This document shows, piece after piece, positions 15,493 to 25,694 of a stretch of 48,203 nucleotides of DNA. The notes under the pieces are model-generated. The model made no database searches. It worked only from the letters and a program-made list of their open reading frames with translations, and had not been told where the DNA came from. The translations under genes were made by a program, and so were the position numbers. The DNA comes from Kiloniellaceae bacterium (GTDB lineage Bacteria; Pseudomonadota; Alphaproteobacteria; Kiloniellales; Kiloniellaceae), in the NCBI GenBank assembly GCA_009377535.1, contig WHTV01000023.1, positions 1 through 48,203 of the forward strand. Direction: 5' to 3'. Position 1 is the first letter of the stretch. Each line of letters opens with the position of its first letter.

Positions 15493-17086
15493 CGCTGCGC
15501 CTCCCGAGACCGCCGAGGCCCCCTTCGATGACCAGGAAGAGCGCCAGGCAGAGCAGCGAGAGCAGGGTCGCGATCACCGCCGCCTCGGCCATGCGGAAGC
15601 CGGCCATGGCCTGGTAGAGCAGCAGCGGCAGGGTGGCGAAATCCTGGCTGCCGAACAGCGCGATGACACCGAGGTCGCCGAGGGAAAGCGTCGCCGCCAC
15701 GGCCAGCGCCAGGGCCACGGCGCGGCGCAGGCCGGGCCACTCGATGAGGCGCAGGCGCTGCCAGCCGGCGATGCCGAGGCTCTGGCAGAGCCGGTCGTGG
15801 CGCTGCGCCTCCTCCATCATCGGCCCGCCCAGGAAACGCACCACGAAGGGCAACGCCATCAGGGCATTCACCAGGATCACCAGGGGCATGCCGAGCGCGA
15901 AGACGTCGGCGACATGGCGCAGCAGGACGAAGAGCCCGGTCGCCAGCACGAAGGGCGGCACCACCAGGATGAGCGAGGCCGAGAGCTCCAGCCGCCCGGC
16001 CGCGGCGGGCCGGCCCAGGCGGTGACGCAGGCGGCGGCTGGAAACGAGAAGGGCCGCCCCGAGCAGCAGCGCCAGCGTGCCCGCCGAGACGGCAATGGTC
16101 AGCGACTGGCCGACCGCGCGCCACAGCGCGCCGCGTCCCAGCACCTCGAACGCCCGCGGATTGAAGCCGGCCAGCGCCACGGCCACCAGCGGCAGCACCA
16201 CCAGAAAGAGAGTTAGCACGAGGGCGGCGCCGTCGACCGTCAGGCCGACAGCGCCTCCGCGGTCGGGGCGGTCGTAGAGGCGACCCTCGGTCAGGGGCGT
16301 GGTGCTCGGCACCGCGAGCTGCAGCACCGCCAGCACGATGGCGCCGCAGAGCAGCAGCTGCACCAGCGCCAGGGTGACGGCGCGACCGAGGTCGAAGTCG
16401 AAGCGCAGCGCCTGGTAGACGGCGACCTCCAGGGTGGTCGCCTTGGGCCCGCCGCCCAGCGTCAGCACCACGGCGAAGGAGGTGAAGCACAGCATGAAGA
16501 CCAGGCCGGCGACCCCCGGCAGCACCGTGCGCAAGGCCGGCCATTCGATGAGGCGGAAAAGATCGCGTGACTTGAGGCCGAACTGGCTGGCCACGCGCCA
16601 GGTCTCCGGCGGCACCGTCTCGAGGGCCTGCAGCAGGATGCGGGCCACGAAGGGCATGTTGAAGAAGGCGTGGCCGATGAGGATGCCGCTCAGGCCGTAG
16701 AGGTAGTGGATCCGGCCGAGGCCGAGCAGCGCCAGGGAGTCGTTCACCCAGCCGGTGCGCCCGTGCACTGCGACGATGCCGAAAATGGCGACGATCACCG
16801 GGATCACCAGGGAGAGGCTGAACAGCCGCAGCAGGAGCCCTCGCCCGGGAAAGCGGCGGCGCGCCAGGGCGCGGGCGACGGGGATCGCCAGCGCCACCGA
16901 GAGCAGCGTCGAGAGCGTGGCCTGCAGCAGGGTGAACCAGACCACGCGCCAGAGGTAGGCGTCGCCGAGGTTGTCGGCCAGGTCGAGGCCGGGCGCCGCC
17001 AGGGCGAGCGCCAGCAGGGCGCCACCGACAACGCCGGTTACCAGGGCGAGCGCGCCACCGGCGGGCAGCCACCACGGCAAGGACAT
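15485..17086 (-). CDS. thiP: Thiamine ABC transporter permease
   Basis: The 533-residue inner-membrane protein has about twelve helices in two fused halves, as in ThiP and FbpB. Each half carries an EAA-type coupling loop: first ETWRVASQFGLKSRDLFRLIEWPAL (about 160-184), then HDRLCQSLGIAGWQRLRLIEWP (about 430-451). Conserved segments include IPVIVAIFGIVAVHGRTGW and FTSFAVVLTLGGGP. It begins 19 bp after thiB and overlaps thiQ by 8 bp, so the three genes form one operon. Confidence 0.93.
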   Translation of the reverse strand: MSLPWWLPAGGALALVTGVVGGALLALALAAPGLDLADNLGDAYLWRVVWFTLLQATLSTLLSVALAIPVARALARRRFPGRGLLLRLFSLSLVIPVIVAIFGIVAVHGRTGWVNDSLALLGLGRIHYLYGLSGILIGHAFFNMPFVARILLQALETVPPETWRVASQFGLKSRDLFRLIEWPALRTVLPGVAGLVFMLCFTSFAVVLTLGGGPKATTLEVAVYQALRFDFDLGRAVTLALVQLLLCGAIVLAVLQLAVPSTTPLTEGRLYDRPDRGGAVGLTVDGAALVLTLFLVVLPLVAVALAGFNPRAFEVLGRGALWRAVGQSLTIAVSAGTLALLLGAALLVSSRRLRHRLGRPAAAGRLELSASLILVVPPFVLATGLFVLLRHVADVFALGMPLVILVNALMALPFVVRFLGGPMMEEAQRHDRLCQSLGIAGWQRLRLIEWPGLRRAVALALAVAATLSLGDLGVIALFGSQDFATLPLLLYQAMAGFRMAEAAVIATLLSLLCLALFLVIEGGLGGLGRRSDA

Positions 17087-17105
17087 GCGACCGGCCCGCG
17101 TGACG

Positions 17106-18116
17106 TTAGCGGCTGACCGCCTTCAGCCATTCCTCCACCCAGGCCTTGCGCTCGGCCGCAACCTCCTCGGCCGGGAAGAGCAGCGGCTTGGCCGGGTCGA
17201 CCAGCCGGCCGTAGGCATCGGGCAGGCCGCCCGGCAGGTCGACCGCCGGATACATCCACTGGGCCGTCGGGATGACCTCCTGGAAGCCGGGGCTCAGCAT
17301 GAAGCGGAGGAACTGCCGCGCCAGCTCCGGCTCGTCGCTCGAGCGGGTCATCGCCGCCACCTCGACCTGCATGTAGTGGCCCTCGGCAAAGGCCGCCGCC
17401 TGGTAGCGCTCCTCGCCCTCGGCGATCATGTGGTAAGCCGGCGAGGTGGTGTAGCTCAGCACCATGGGCGCCTCGCCTTCCAGGAACAGGCCGTAGGCCT
17501 CGCTCCAGCCCTTGGTGGTGGTCACGGTTTTGCGGGCGAGCTTGGCCCAGGCTTCCGGCGCGTCCTCGCCGTAGACCGCGCGCACCCAGAGCAGCAGGCC
17601 GAGGCCCGGCGTCGAGCTGCGCGGGTCCTCGAGGATGATTTTCAGGTCGTCGGGTGCCTCGACCAGCTCGCGCAAGCTTGCGGGCGGATTCGCCAGGGCC
17701 TCGGTGTCATAGACGAAGGCGAAGTAGCCGTAGTCGAACGGCAGGAAGGTCTCGTCGCTCCAGGCGAGCGGCAGGGCGAGGCCTTGCGGCACGATGCCGT
17801 GCGCGGCAAACAGGCCGCTGGCCTTGGCTTCGGCCAGGATGTTGAGGTCGAGGCCGAGGACGATATCGGCCCTGTTGTTCTCGCCCTCCAGGCGCAGGCG
17901 GCTCAAGACACCGATCGAGGAGTCCAGCGCGACGTATTCGAGCGTGCAGCCGCATTCGGCTTCGAAGGCCTTCTTGATGGCCGGCCCCGGCCCCCAGTCG
18001 GAGGTGAAGGCGTCGTAGGTGTAGACCGTGAGGGTCCTGTCGGCCGCGGCGGCCGGCACGGCCGCGAGGGCGGACAGGAGGAAGGCGGCCGCGGAAATCG
18101 TCGTCGGAAATCGCAT
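17106..18116 (-). CDS. thiB: Thiamine ABC transporter substrate-binding protein
   Basis: The 336-residue product has a Sec signal peptide (MRFPTTISAAAFLLSALAAV, then PAAAA) and a mature start RTLTVYTYDAFTSDWGPG. That is the ThiB/TbpA opening with the YTYDSF-like motif. Other family features are DIVLGLDLNIL, PFDYGYFAFVYD and LSYTTSPAYH. It binds thiamine (or TPP) in the periplasm for ThiPQ. The ATG at 18116 has GGAG 6 nt upstream; an ATG at 18128 is less well placed. First gene of the thiBPQ operon, 69 nt after the TPP riboswitch. Confidence 0.94.
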   Translation of the reverse strand: MRFPTTISAAAFLLSALAAVPAAAADRTLTVYTYDAFTSDWGPGPAIKKAFEAECGCTLEYVALDSSIGVLSRLRLEGENNRADIVLGLDLNILAEAKASGLFAAHGIVPQGLALPLAWSDETFLPFDYGYFAFVYDTEALANPPASLRELVEAPDDLKIILEDPRSSTPGLGLLLWVRAVYGEDAPEAWAKLARKTVTTTKGWSEAYGLFLEGEAPMVLSYTTSPAYHMIAEGEERYQAAAFAEGHYMQVEVAAMTRSSDEPELARQFLRFMLSPGFQEVIPTAQWMYPAVDLPGGLPDAYGRLVDPAKPLLFPAEEVAAERKAWVEEWLKAVSR

Positions 18117-18185
18117 GCTTCGCTCCATATGGCGTATGGGGCGGCGGCTTTGAGGAACCGGGTCTGGAACGGCCTGTCGCTCAAA

Positions 18186-18292
18186 TCCCTCCGCCGGCAT
18201 TACCCGGGTCAGGTTCATCGGGTTGTCCGGTTGGCGGCAGCGCCGCGCCGGTCTCTCAGCCCCTCGCCTGTCGGCGTCGTCGGGCACCCCGT
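18186..18292 (-). ncRNA. TPP riboswitch (THI element)
   Basis: On the minus strand the leader of thiB shows the conserved THI-box pieces in order: CGGGGTGCCC, GGGGCTGAGAGACC, then ACCCGATGAACCTGACCCGG, GTAATGCCGGCGGAGGGA. The CTGAGA and GAACCTGA...GGTAATGCCGGCG strings form the pyrimidine- and pyrophosphate-sensing helices. No run of T follows, so control is more likely at translation initiation or by Rho than by an intrinsic terminator; that last point is inference. Confidence 0.95.
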
Positions 18293-18497
18293 TGAGACTG
18301 CCGCCAAGATAGGCCGCGCGCGGCAGGCCTGCAAGGCCGGCACCTGCGGGCTGACAAAGTTTGACAGAATTGGATTCATGGCGCGCAAACAGAAGCTTGG
18401 AGCCGTGCAAGCGGTCCTGACCCGTGTTAGGCGGGTGATTTTGCGGTGGAAGCATCCTACTGTATGGAACGCCAGTCAGCCCCAACGTCAGCACCAG

Positions 18498-20255
18498 ATG
18501 CTACCTTCAGCCGCGCCGAACGAACGGTCCCGCCAGAGCTTTTTTGCCAAGCTTCGTCTGCGGGTGGCGAAGGCGTCGATCCGCTCCTATTTGATTGCCA
18601 TGGTCTGCGCCATCGCGCTGCCGGTGTTGGCCTTCGTGGCGTTGTTGCTTGCACAGCTACAGTTCGACGAAAGAGTTGCGCTGGAGCGCAGGACCGAGCG
18701 GGAGGCCCAGTTGCTGGCCACATCGGTCAGCCGCGTGCTGCAGGAAATGTCGACCACCTTGCGGCTGCTGATAAGTTCGCCGGAGCTGGGTGCCGGCGAT
18801 CTCGAAGCCTTTCACAACCGGGCCCAGGCCGCCCTACGAGACGGCCCCCTGTACGTCATCCTGGTGGACGAGGACGGCCAACAACTGCTGAACACCCGGG
18901 TCCCGTACGGCACCGACCTGGGAAAGACGTCCAACATTCCGGCGCTGGAGTCGGTCCTGCGTTCGGGAGAGATCGAGGTCTCCGACGTGTTCATCGGCAA
19001 TACCAGCGGTCATTGGGTCTTCAACGTGACCCTGCCGTTGCCGGCGCAGCTTTCGTCGTCGGGCGCCGCCTTGATCATCACGAAGAACGCGAATGAACTG
19101 TCCGACCTCACCGCGACGGAGGGCCTGCCCGCCGGATGGTCCGCCGCGATCCTCGATCACTCGGGTAACCTGGTGAGCTCCAGCAAAGGGACCGACGTAT
19201 CGCACAACAGCCCCTTCGAAGCGGATCTGCCAAGGCAGTTCACGCAAGTCAGCGGCGTCGTCTACGGCGCAGCCGGCTACCCCGACAGCATCGTCGGCTT
19301 CGCCAGGCTGAGAGGCTGGTCGTGGAACGCCGTCGTGTGGGGGCCGGTCGCCAGTGCCCAGGCCTCGCTCCTCACCACCTGGCGGCAGCTCATTTTTGGG
19401 GGCACCGCCCTGCTCGCGCTCGCCGTCGCCGCGGCGATCTTCCTGGCCCGGCAGCTGCGGATTTCCGTCAGGGGCATCGCCACCATGGCCGAGCAGGTCG
19501 GCCATGGCGAGGTGGTCGCGCCCATCGCGACGCAGATTCTCGAGGTCGACACCGTTGCCAAGGCCCTCTCCTCCGCTTCCTTCGACCGCAGCCAGGCGGA
19601 GGACCAGATCCACCTCATGATCGGGGAACTCGCGCACCGGACCAAGAACCTGCTGGCCGTCATCCAGGCGATGATCCACCAGACCGCCCGGCGCAGCAAA
19701 TCCGTCGACGAATTCCACACGGCGATCTCCGAGCGGATCGCCGGCCTCGGCCGCTCGACCGACCTGCTGACCTCCAAGCAGTGGTCGGGCGTGCCGATCA
19801 AGCGTCTGATCGACTCGCATCTGACGACGTTCCTGGAATCGCCGCAGCAGCTCGACCTGCAGGGAGAGGATTTCCTGCTGAAGCCGACGGCCGTGCAGAA
19901 CCTCGGCCTGATCCTGCACGAGCTGGCGACCAATGCGACGAAATACGGGGCGCTGTCGACGCCGGACGGCCACATCGTCATCAGCTGGGAAAGCTCCGAT
20001 CCCGAAGCCGGCACGCCGGAGCTGACCATCATCTGGCGGGAGACCGGCGCGCCGCCGGCCTCGACGCCCGCGGAAAAGGGCTTCGGGTCACAGATCCTGG
20101 AGCGGCACGCCACCGCGGCCTTTCGCGGCCGGGTGACCCTCGACTTCGACGACGGCGGCTGCCTCTGGATCCTCCAGGCGCCCGTGGAATCATTTACCGA
20201 CGACATCCATGCTTCGATATCTGGCGAAACATCCGGGCGCGGCGATCTGCTTTAA
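18498..20255 (+). CDS. Sensor histidine kinase, HWE/HisKA_2 type
   Basis: From 18498 the product has 585 residues. It has a membrane helix at about 28-52 ([20 protein letters not shown]) and a periplasmic sensor region of ~240 residues with a Cache-like look ([43 protein letters not shown]). A second helix lies near 300-322, followed by a HAMP-like linker. The H-box is [18 protein letters not shown] (phospho-acceptor His380), and the ATPase domain has [15 protein letters not shown] (Asn479) and [10 protein letters not shown]. The short N-box and absence of a DxGxG glycine-rich loop fit the HWE/HisKA_2 family common in alphaproteobacteria. The start is uncertain; an in-frame ATG at 18378 exists and neither has a strong ribosome site. 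No response regulator is adjacent. Confidence 0.87.
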   Translation: MLPSAAPNERSRQSFFAKLRLRVAKASIRSYLIAMVCAIALPVLAFVALLLAQLQFDERVALERRTEREAQLLATSVSRVLQEMSTTLRLLISSPELGAGDLEAFHNRAQAALRDGPLYVILVDEDGQQLLNTRVPYGTDLGKTSNIPALESVLRSGEIEVSDVFIGNTSGHWVFNVTLPLPAQLSSSGAALIITKNANELSDLTATEGLPAGWSAAILDHSGNLVSSSKGTDVSHNSPFEADLPRQFTQVSGVVYGAAGYPDSIVGFARLRGWSWNAVVWGPVASAQASLLTTWRQLIFGGTALLALAVAAAIFLARQLRISVRGIATMAEQVGHGEVVAPIATQILEVDTVAKALSSASFDRSQAEDQIHLMIGELAHRTKNLLAVIQAMIHQTARRSKSVDEFHTAISERIAGLGRSTDLLTSKQWSGVPIKRLIDSHLTTFLESPQQLDLQGEDFLLKPTAVQNLGLILHELATNATKYGALSTPDGHIVISWESSDPEAGTPELTIIWRETGAPPASTPAEKGFGSQILERHATAAFRGRVTLDFDDGGCLWILQAPVESFTDDIHASISGETSGRGDLL

Positions 20256-20286
20256 CGGCGGCCTCAACAGACCCGGAGCCCGCGCC

Positions 20287-20607
20287 ATGATCACCTGCTT
20301 CATCCGCTACGAAATCGATCCCTTCAAGAAGGAGCTCTTCGAGGCCTATGCCCGCAACTGGGGCCAGGCCATCCCGCGCTGCGGCGCCGACCTCATCGGC
20401 TACTTCGCGCCCCACGAGGGCTCGGCCACCACCGCCTACGGCCTCTACAACATCGAGAGCCTGGCCGCCTACGAAGCCTATCGAGCGCGCCTGGCGGCCG
20501 ATCCGCTGGGACGCGAGAACTACCGCTTCGCCCGCGAGGAGCAGTTCATCCGCCGCGAAGACCGCCTCTTCCTGAAACTGGCCTCGGCGCCGCATGCGCA
20601 GAAATAG
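20287..20607 (+). CDS. NIPSNAP-family protein
   Basis: The 106-residue product [20 protein letters not shown]...[22 protein letters not shown] shows the dimeric alpha/beta-barrel NIPSNAP pattern (ferredoxin-like strand, helix, then [18 protein letters not shown]). Family members occur in many small bacterial genes with unclear biochemical roles. GGAG lies 9 nt before the ATG. The TAG stop is immediately followed by the first palindrome of a dispersed repeat that could act as a transcript end. Confidence 0.82.
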   Translation: MITCFIRYEIDPFKKELFEAYARNWGQAIPRCGADLIGYFAPHEGSATTAYGLYNIESLAAYEAYRARLAADPLGRENYRFAREEQFIRREDRLFLKLASAPHAQK

Positions 20608-20784
20608 CCCTCTCCCCTCGCGGGAGAGGGCTACGTAGTCTTAGCGAGCGCAGCGAGCTTAGACGTAGTTGGGTGAGGGGGATGCGGCCGCGCCGACGCA
20701 CACTGCCTCGCAGCAAAGTTGGCGGCGCCGCCCCCCACCCTCCCGCTTCGCGGGGCCCTCCCTCTCCCGCGAGGGGAGTGGGCA
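20607..20784. repeat. Dispersed palindromic repeat, copy B (diverged, composite)
   Basis: It opens with a perfect 10-bp stem and 5-nt loop, GCCCTCTCCC-CTCGC-GGGAGAGGGC (20607-20631). A core CTTAGCGAGCGCAGCGAGC, then TTAGACGTAGTTGGGTGAGGGGG resembles copies A and C. About 50 bp later there is an inverted, related block (CCCCCCACCCTCCCGCTTCG to CCTCTCCCGCGAGGGG, 20730-20778). The arrangement of head and inverted partner resembles BIME-type repeats. The first hairpin sits on the stop codon of the NIPSNAP gene. Confidence 0.75.
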
Positions 20785-20887
20785 TTCTTCGCCAACTGGA
20801 CCCCCCGCGAATTTCCATTTGGCCCTTGCGGCGCGCGCCGCCGGGCGGCATCACGGGGCCAGCGCCCCCTTCCCTGCCGAGGCTGCC

Positions 20888-21655
20888 ATGACCGCGCTCC
20901 ACGATCCGCTCGACCACGACTTCCTGCGCAACGATCTCGGCCAGCCGGTCGGCGAGGAGATCCCGGACTGGCTGCCGCGCGAGGCGCCGCCGCGCACCCC
21001 CATGGCGGGGCGCCTCTGCCGCGTCGAGCCGCTCGACCCCGCCGCCCATGCCGAAGACCTCTTCGCCGCCTACGGCGAGGACCGCGAGGGGCGCAACTGG
21101 ACCTACATGGGCTATGGCCCCTTCGCCAGTCTCGGCGCGTTCCGCGACTGGATGGAGAAGTCCTGCCTCGGCGCCGATCCCTTGTTCCATGCCGTCGTCG
21201 ACAGCAAGAGCGGCAAGGCGCTGGGCGTCGCCAGCTACCTGCGCATCGACCAGGCGATGGGCGTCATCGAGGTCGGCCACATCCACCTCAGTCCGGCGCT
21301 GCAGGGCACGGCGATGGCCACCGAGGCCATGGCCCTCATGATGGCCCGCGTCTTCGACGAGCTCGGCTACCGGCGCTACGAGTGGAAATGCAATGCCCTC
21401 AACCTGGCCTCGCGGCGCGCCGCCCTGCGCCTCGGCTTCAGCTTCGAGGGCATCTTCCGCCAGGCCATGATCGTGAAGGGCCGCAACCGCGACACCGCCT
21501 GGTTCTCGATCCTCGACAAGGAGTGGCCCGAGGCCAAGGCCGCCTTCGAGGCCTGGCTGGCGCCGGTAAACTTCGACGCGGAGGGCCGCCAGAAACGCGG
21601 GCTGGCGGAGATCCGCGCGGCCGGTTTGCCTGCGCCTACTTCTTCGACCGGATGA
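20888..21655 (+). CDS. GNAT-family N-acetyltransferase (RimJ/RimL-like)
   Basis: This 255-residue protein has an N-terminal part typical of the group (GRLCRVEPLDPAAHAEDLFAA, GYGPFASLGAFRDWM). The acetyl-CoA-binding core follows: VIEVGHIHLSPALQGTAMAT, where Q/R-x-x-G-x-A is represented by QGTAMATEA, then YEWKCNALNLASRRAALRLGF. Length is above that of RimL (about 180) because of N- and C-terminal extensions, as in bacterial homologues of yeast YIR042c. GAGG lies 6 nt before the ATG. Substrate unknown. The last 20 bases overlap the end of the convergent doxX-like gene. Confidence 0.88.
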   Translation: MTALHDPLDHDFLRNDLGQPVGEEIPDWLPREAPPRTPMAGRLCRVEPLDPAAHAEDLFAAYGEDREGRNWTYMGYGPFASLGAFRDWMEKSCLGADPLFHAVVDSKSGKALGVASYLRIDQAMGVIEVGHIHLSPALQGTAMATEAMALMMARVFDELGYRRYEWKCNALNLASRRAALRLGFSFEGIFRQAMIVKGRNRDTAWFSILDKEWPEAKAAFEAWLAPVNFDAEGRQKRGLAEIRAAGLPAPTSSTG

Positions 21656-22031
21656 TCGCGTCCAGCGACCAGGGGCCGGGGCCGGCGAAGAAGATGTAGA
21701 AGAACGCGAAACAGTAGAGCAGCGCCGCATCGCCACCGTTGAGCACCGGAAAGAAGCTGCGCGGCGCGTGGGCGATGAAATACGCGAAGGCCATGGAGCC
21801 GGAGCAGATGAAGGCCGCCGGCCGGGTGAAGAGGCCAAGCACCAGCAGCGCGCCGCCGACCAGCTCGATGGCGCCGGAGGCGCCGCCAAGCGACAGCAGC
21901 TCCGGCGCGGCACCGCCGCGCGGCGGAAAGTTCAGCCACTTCTGGGTGCCATGCGCCATGAAGGCGGCGCCGGAGGCGACGCGCAGCAGGCTCAGGACAT
22001 GCGGGGACCAGGAGGTCAGGGAAGCAGCCAT
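21636..22031 (-). CDS. DoxX-family membrane protein
   Basis: This 131-residue protein has four membrane helices. It begins with the DoxX pattern LSLLRVASGAAFMAHGTQKW, followed by IELVGGALLVLGLFTRPAAF and a terminal FAFFYIFFAGPGPWSLDAI. These are the features of the DoxX/YphA group, some members of which are linked to redox or thiol stress; the role here is unknown. It converges on the acetyltransferase gene with a 20-bp overlap. Confidence 0.88.
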   Translation of the reverse strand: MAASLTSWSPHVLSLLRVASGAAFMAHGTQKWLNFPPRGGAAPELLSLGGASGAIELVGGALLVLGLFTRPAAFICSGSMAFAYFIAHAPRSFFPVLNGGDAALLYCFAFFYIFFAGPGPWSLDAIIRSKK

Positions 22032-22267
22032 TCGATTCGCCCTTTTGTCAGTGATTCGAGAGGGCTAGCACAGGCGCTTCCGTTCTGCCAGGGGGGACAA
22101 AGGGCCTAAGCGCGGTCTCCTGCCTCCGCCATCGACAATCCCGCCCTCCCCGGCTATAAGCCCGGGCGCGGTGTGCGGCGGGCGGACGTCATTTTCCCTC
22201 TGCCGCTTGTAGAATCGCCGGGAAGGCCCCATTTTCGGGGAACTCCAGGCCCCCAGACCCACGGAAT

Positions 22268-23853
<1,586 letters not shown>

Positions 23854-23854
<1 letters not shown>

Positions 23855-24201
23855 TGGCTTGGGGGTCCGATGACCGCCTGCCCGCCGAGCTGTGGATCCA
23901 GGCCCACATCAAGCGCTGCATGGTCGACGGCATTCCGGCCACCGTGGCCCACCGCGGCGAGAAGAACAGCGGTATGCTGATCCTCAAGATCAACCAGCTG
24001 GCCGCAGGCGTGAAAGTGCTGACCCAGACCCGCGACATGGAGGGCGCCATCGCCTGGATGCCGGCGCTCGGCGGCGCGCTGGTGGCCGAGGCCGAGGCCG
24101 ATGCCTACATCGAACGGGCGGTCAAACGCGACCCCGACGTCTGGGTGCTCGAGATCGAGGACCGCAACGGTCGCCACCCCTTCGAGGGCAAGCTGCTGTA
24201 G
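23854..24201 (+). CDS. DUF1491 family protein
   Basis: The 115-residue product matches the small alphaproteobacterial DUF1491 family: LPAELWIQAHIKRCMVDGIP, HRGEKNSGMLILKIN, then AEADAYIERAVKRDPDVWVL, EIEDRNGRHPF. No signal peptide or known catalytic motif is present. It overlaps prfC by one base and is very likely co-translated with it. Function unknown. Confidence 0.85.
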
Positions 24202-24231
24202 GGCACCGCCCTCGCCGCCATTTCGCTCGTC

Positions 24232-24270
24232 ATCCCGGACAAGCGAGCGCAAGCGAGCGCGATCCGGGAT
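24232..24270. repeat. Dispersed hairpin repeat with GCGAGCGC loop, copy 1
   Basis: Stem arms ATCCCGGA (24232-24239) and TCCGGGAT (24263-24270) enclose CAAGCGAGCGCAAGCGAGCGCGA, which contains a tandem AAGCGAGCGC / AAGCGAGCGC. A close copy lies at 44001-44039. It sits 30 bp after the DUF1491 stop and may end the prfC transcript, although no T run follows. Confidence 0.7.
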
Positions 24271-24372
24271 CACGAATGAGCCGGGCGCCTGACCCCGCCA
24301 CGGACCCTCGCGTCGAGCGCTACTACGTTCACACATTTCGCGCAGGAGAGGCTTGCCCTTGCCACACCCAAG

Positions 24373-24407
24373 GCTGTCGTCCCGGGGCTTGTCCCCGGGA
24401 CCCAATA
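24373..24407. repeat. Left arm of a perfect 35-bp inverted repeat around the GIY-YIG gene
   Basis: These 35 bases are the exact reverse complement of 24714-24748. The arm itself folds: GTCCCGGGG and CCCCGGGAC (9 bp, 5-nt loop). It ends 2 bp from the stop codon of the nuclease gene. The element type (mobile unit end or REP-like site) is inferred. Confidence 0.85.
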
Positions 24408-24409
24408 TC

Positions 24410-24697
24410 CTAACCGTTTAATCGGTCGTAGAGATCCGCCCACTCGGGATTGGCGCGCTCGATCAGCCGGATCTTCCAGGCGCGCGGCCACTCCTTCATC
24501 GTCTTCTCGCGCTGGATCGCGCGCGCGATCTCCTCATGGGGCTCGACATGCACGAGGCGCGTGACGCGGTACCTCTTGACGAAGCGGGAGCCGAGGCCTT
24601 GCCGGTCTTCCCAGACGCGGCGGGCGATGTCGTTGGTGACGCCGATGGTGAGCGTGCCGTGCTTGCGGCTGGCAAGGATGTAAACGGTGTAGGGCAT
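24410..24697 (-). CDS. GIY-YIG endonuclease-domain protein
   Basis: This 95-residue single-domain protein (UvrC/homing-nuclease fold) starts MPYTVYILASRKHGTLTIGV. In place of canonical GIY and YIG it reads TVYI...LTIGV. Then come the arginine in NDIARRVWEDR, HVEPHEEIARAIQREKTMKEW with the catalytic-type Glu, and the ending NPEWADLYDRL. This is the 'YhbQ-like' small GIY-YIG class abundant in alphaproteobacteria. The gene is enclosed by 35-bp inverted repeats, with 2 bp at its stop and 16 bp at its start. Ribosome-binding signal AAGG is very close to the ATG. Possibly the nuclease of a minimal mobile unit. Confidence 0.88.
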   Translation of the reverse strand: MPYTVYILASRKHGTLTIGVTNDIARRVWEDRQGLGSRFVKRYRVTRLVHVEPHEEIARAIQREKTMKEWPRAWKIRLIERANPEWADLYDRLNG

Positions 24698-24713
24698 CGC
24701 CTTGCGCCAACGT

Positions 24714-24748
24714 TATTGGGTCCCGGGGACAAGCCCCGGGACGACAGC
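24714..24748. repeat. Right arm of the 35-bp inverted repeat around the GIY-YIG gene
   Basis: Exact reverse complement of 24373-24407, lying just upstream of the GIY-YIG start codon. The unit between outer ends spans 376 bp. I see no clear short target duplication in the immediate flanks (ACCCAAG on the left, GGCGTGT on the right). Confidence 0.85.
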
Positions 24749-24889
24749 GGCGTGTATAGCCGTTGCGAGACCACCGCGCGAGATGCGTGAATCCGGTAGA
24801 GGACAAGCCCGAGGGAGACGGTTTGTGGTTGTTCGGAGGCCGGGCGCGACTAATTCATTGACGGTACAGCCCTCAACAGGAGTTCCCCC

Positions 24890-25558
24890 ATGTCCAAGCG
24901 CAGCATCGGACTCAGCGACGACCTCTACGCCTATCTGCTGGAAAACTCCCTGCGCGAGACGGAGGTCATGCGCCGGCTGAGGGAGGAGACGGCGAAGCTG
25001 CCCTGGGGCGGCATGCAGATCTCCCCCGAGCAGGGGCAGTTCATGGCGCTCCTTGCCCAGCTCATGGGGGCGCGGCACTGCCTGGAGATCGGCACCTTCA
25101 CCGGTTACTCCGCCCTGGCGGTCGCGCAGGTTCTGCCGGCAGGCGGACGCCTCGTCGCCTGCGACATCGACGAGGCGACCGCCGCGGTCGCGCGGCGCTA
25201 CTGGCAGGAAGCCGGCGTGGCCGCGAAGATCGACCTCAAGATCGCCCCGGCACTGGACTCACTGGACGCTCTCATGGCCGGCGGCGCAGCCGGCAGCTTC
25301 GACTTCGCCTTCATCGACGCCGACAAGAGCAACTACGATGCCTACTACGAAAGCTGTCTCGCGCTGCTGCGTCCCGGCGGCCTGGTCGCCGTCGATAACG
25401 TCTTGTGGGATGGAGCAGTAATAAATTCCTCCCGCACGGACTCCGACACTGTAGCGATTCGGGCGCTCAATGGAAAGATTGCTTCGGACCAACGGGTTGA
25501 CTGCTCGATGCTGCCCCTGGGGGACGGCCTGATGCTCGCGCATAAACGATCGAATTAG
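24890..25558 (+). CDS. Class I SAM-dependent O-methyltransferase
   Basis: This 222-residue protein is of the CCoAOMT/COMT type. It has HCLEIGTFTGYSALAVAQVL (SAM motif I, about residues 63-82), LVACDIDEATAAVARRYW (motif II), DFAFIDADKSNYDAYYE with the metal-binding Asp pair, and LVAVDNVLWDGAV. The N-terminal LGL-like segment ISPEQGQFMALLAQLMGA is typical. The substrate is probably a catechol- or phenol-like small molecule, inferred from the family only. RBS AGGAG lies 7 nt before the ATG. Confidence 0.92.
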   Translation: MSKRSIGLSDDLYAYLLENSLRETEVMRRLREETAKLPWGGMQISPEQGQFMALLAQLMGARHCLEIGTFTGYSALAVAQVLPAGGRLVACDIDEATAAVARRYWQEAGVAAKIDLKIAPALDSLDALMAGGAAGSFDFAFIDADKSNYDAYYESCLALLRPGGLVAVDNVLWDGAVINSSRTDSDTVAIRALNGKIASDQRVDCSMLPLGDGLMLAHKRSN

Positions 25559-25587
25559 GGCGCCTAGTCGAAACTTAATCCACGCCG

Positions 25588-25613
25588 TTAACTGATGCTT
25601 AAGCAGACATTAA
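25588..25613 (+). promoter_or_regulatory. Tandem CtrA-like boxes (TTAA-N7-TTAA-N7-TTAA)
   Basis: Three TTAA half-sites begin at 25588, 25599 and 25610, exactly 11 bp apart, so two overlapping TTAA-N7-TTAA boxes are present. The outer ends read GTTAAC and TTAAC. A further TTAA lies at 25575 with a 9-base gap. TTAA-N7-TTAA is the recognition motif of the alphaproteobacterial cell-cycle regulator CtrA. The site lies about 80 bp ahead of the small secreted protein gene, in otherwise GC-rich DNA. Binding is inferred. Confidence 0.55.
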
Positions 25614-25694
25614 CAGCATCTTCATTCGCACATGAAATCCTTGACATGTCGGCGAAAGCCTTTCGCGGACGCGCAATGAAAGATGAGGCATATC

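Noticed and set aside
16971..18497. In-frame upstream extension of the histidine kinase
   Set aside because: It runs antisense through thiB and the TPP riboswitch and has no domain. The kinase begins with its first membrane helix after 18498.
24240..24262. Tandem GCGAGCGC units as a CRISPR-like repeat
   Set aside because: Only two short units without spacers. They form the loop of a dispersed hairpin repeat.
25641..25669. Sigma-70 promoter starting TTGACA before the small secreted gene
   Set aside because: No acceptable -10 element is found 16-18 bases downstream, where the sequence is GC-rich.
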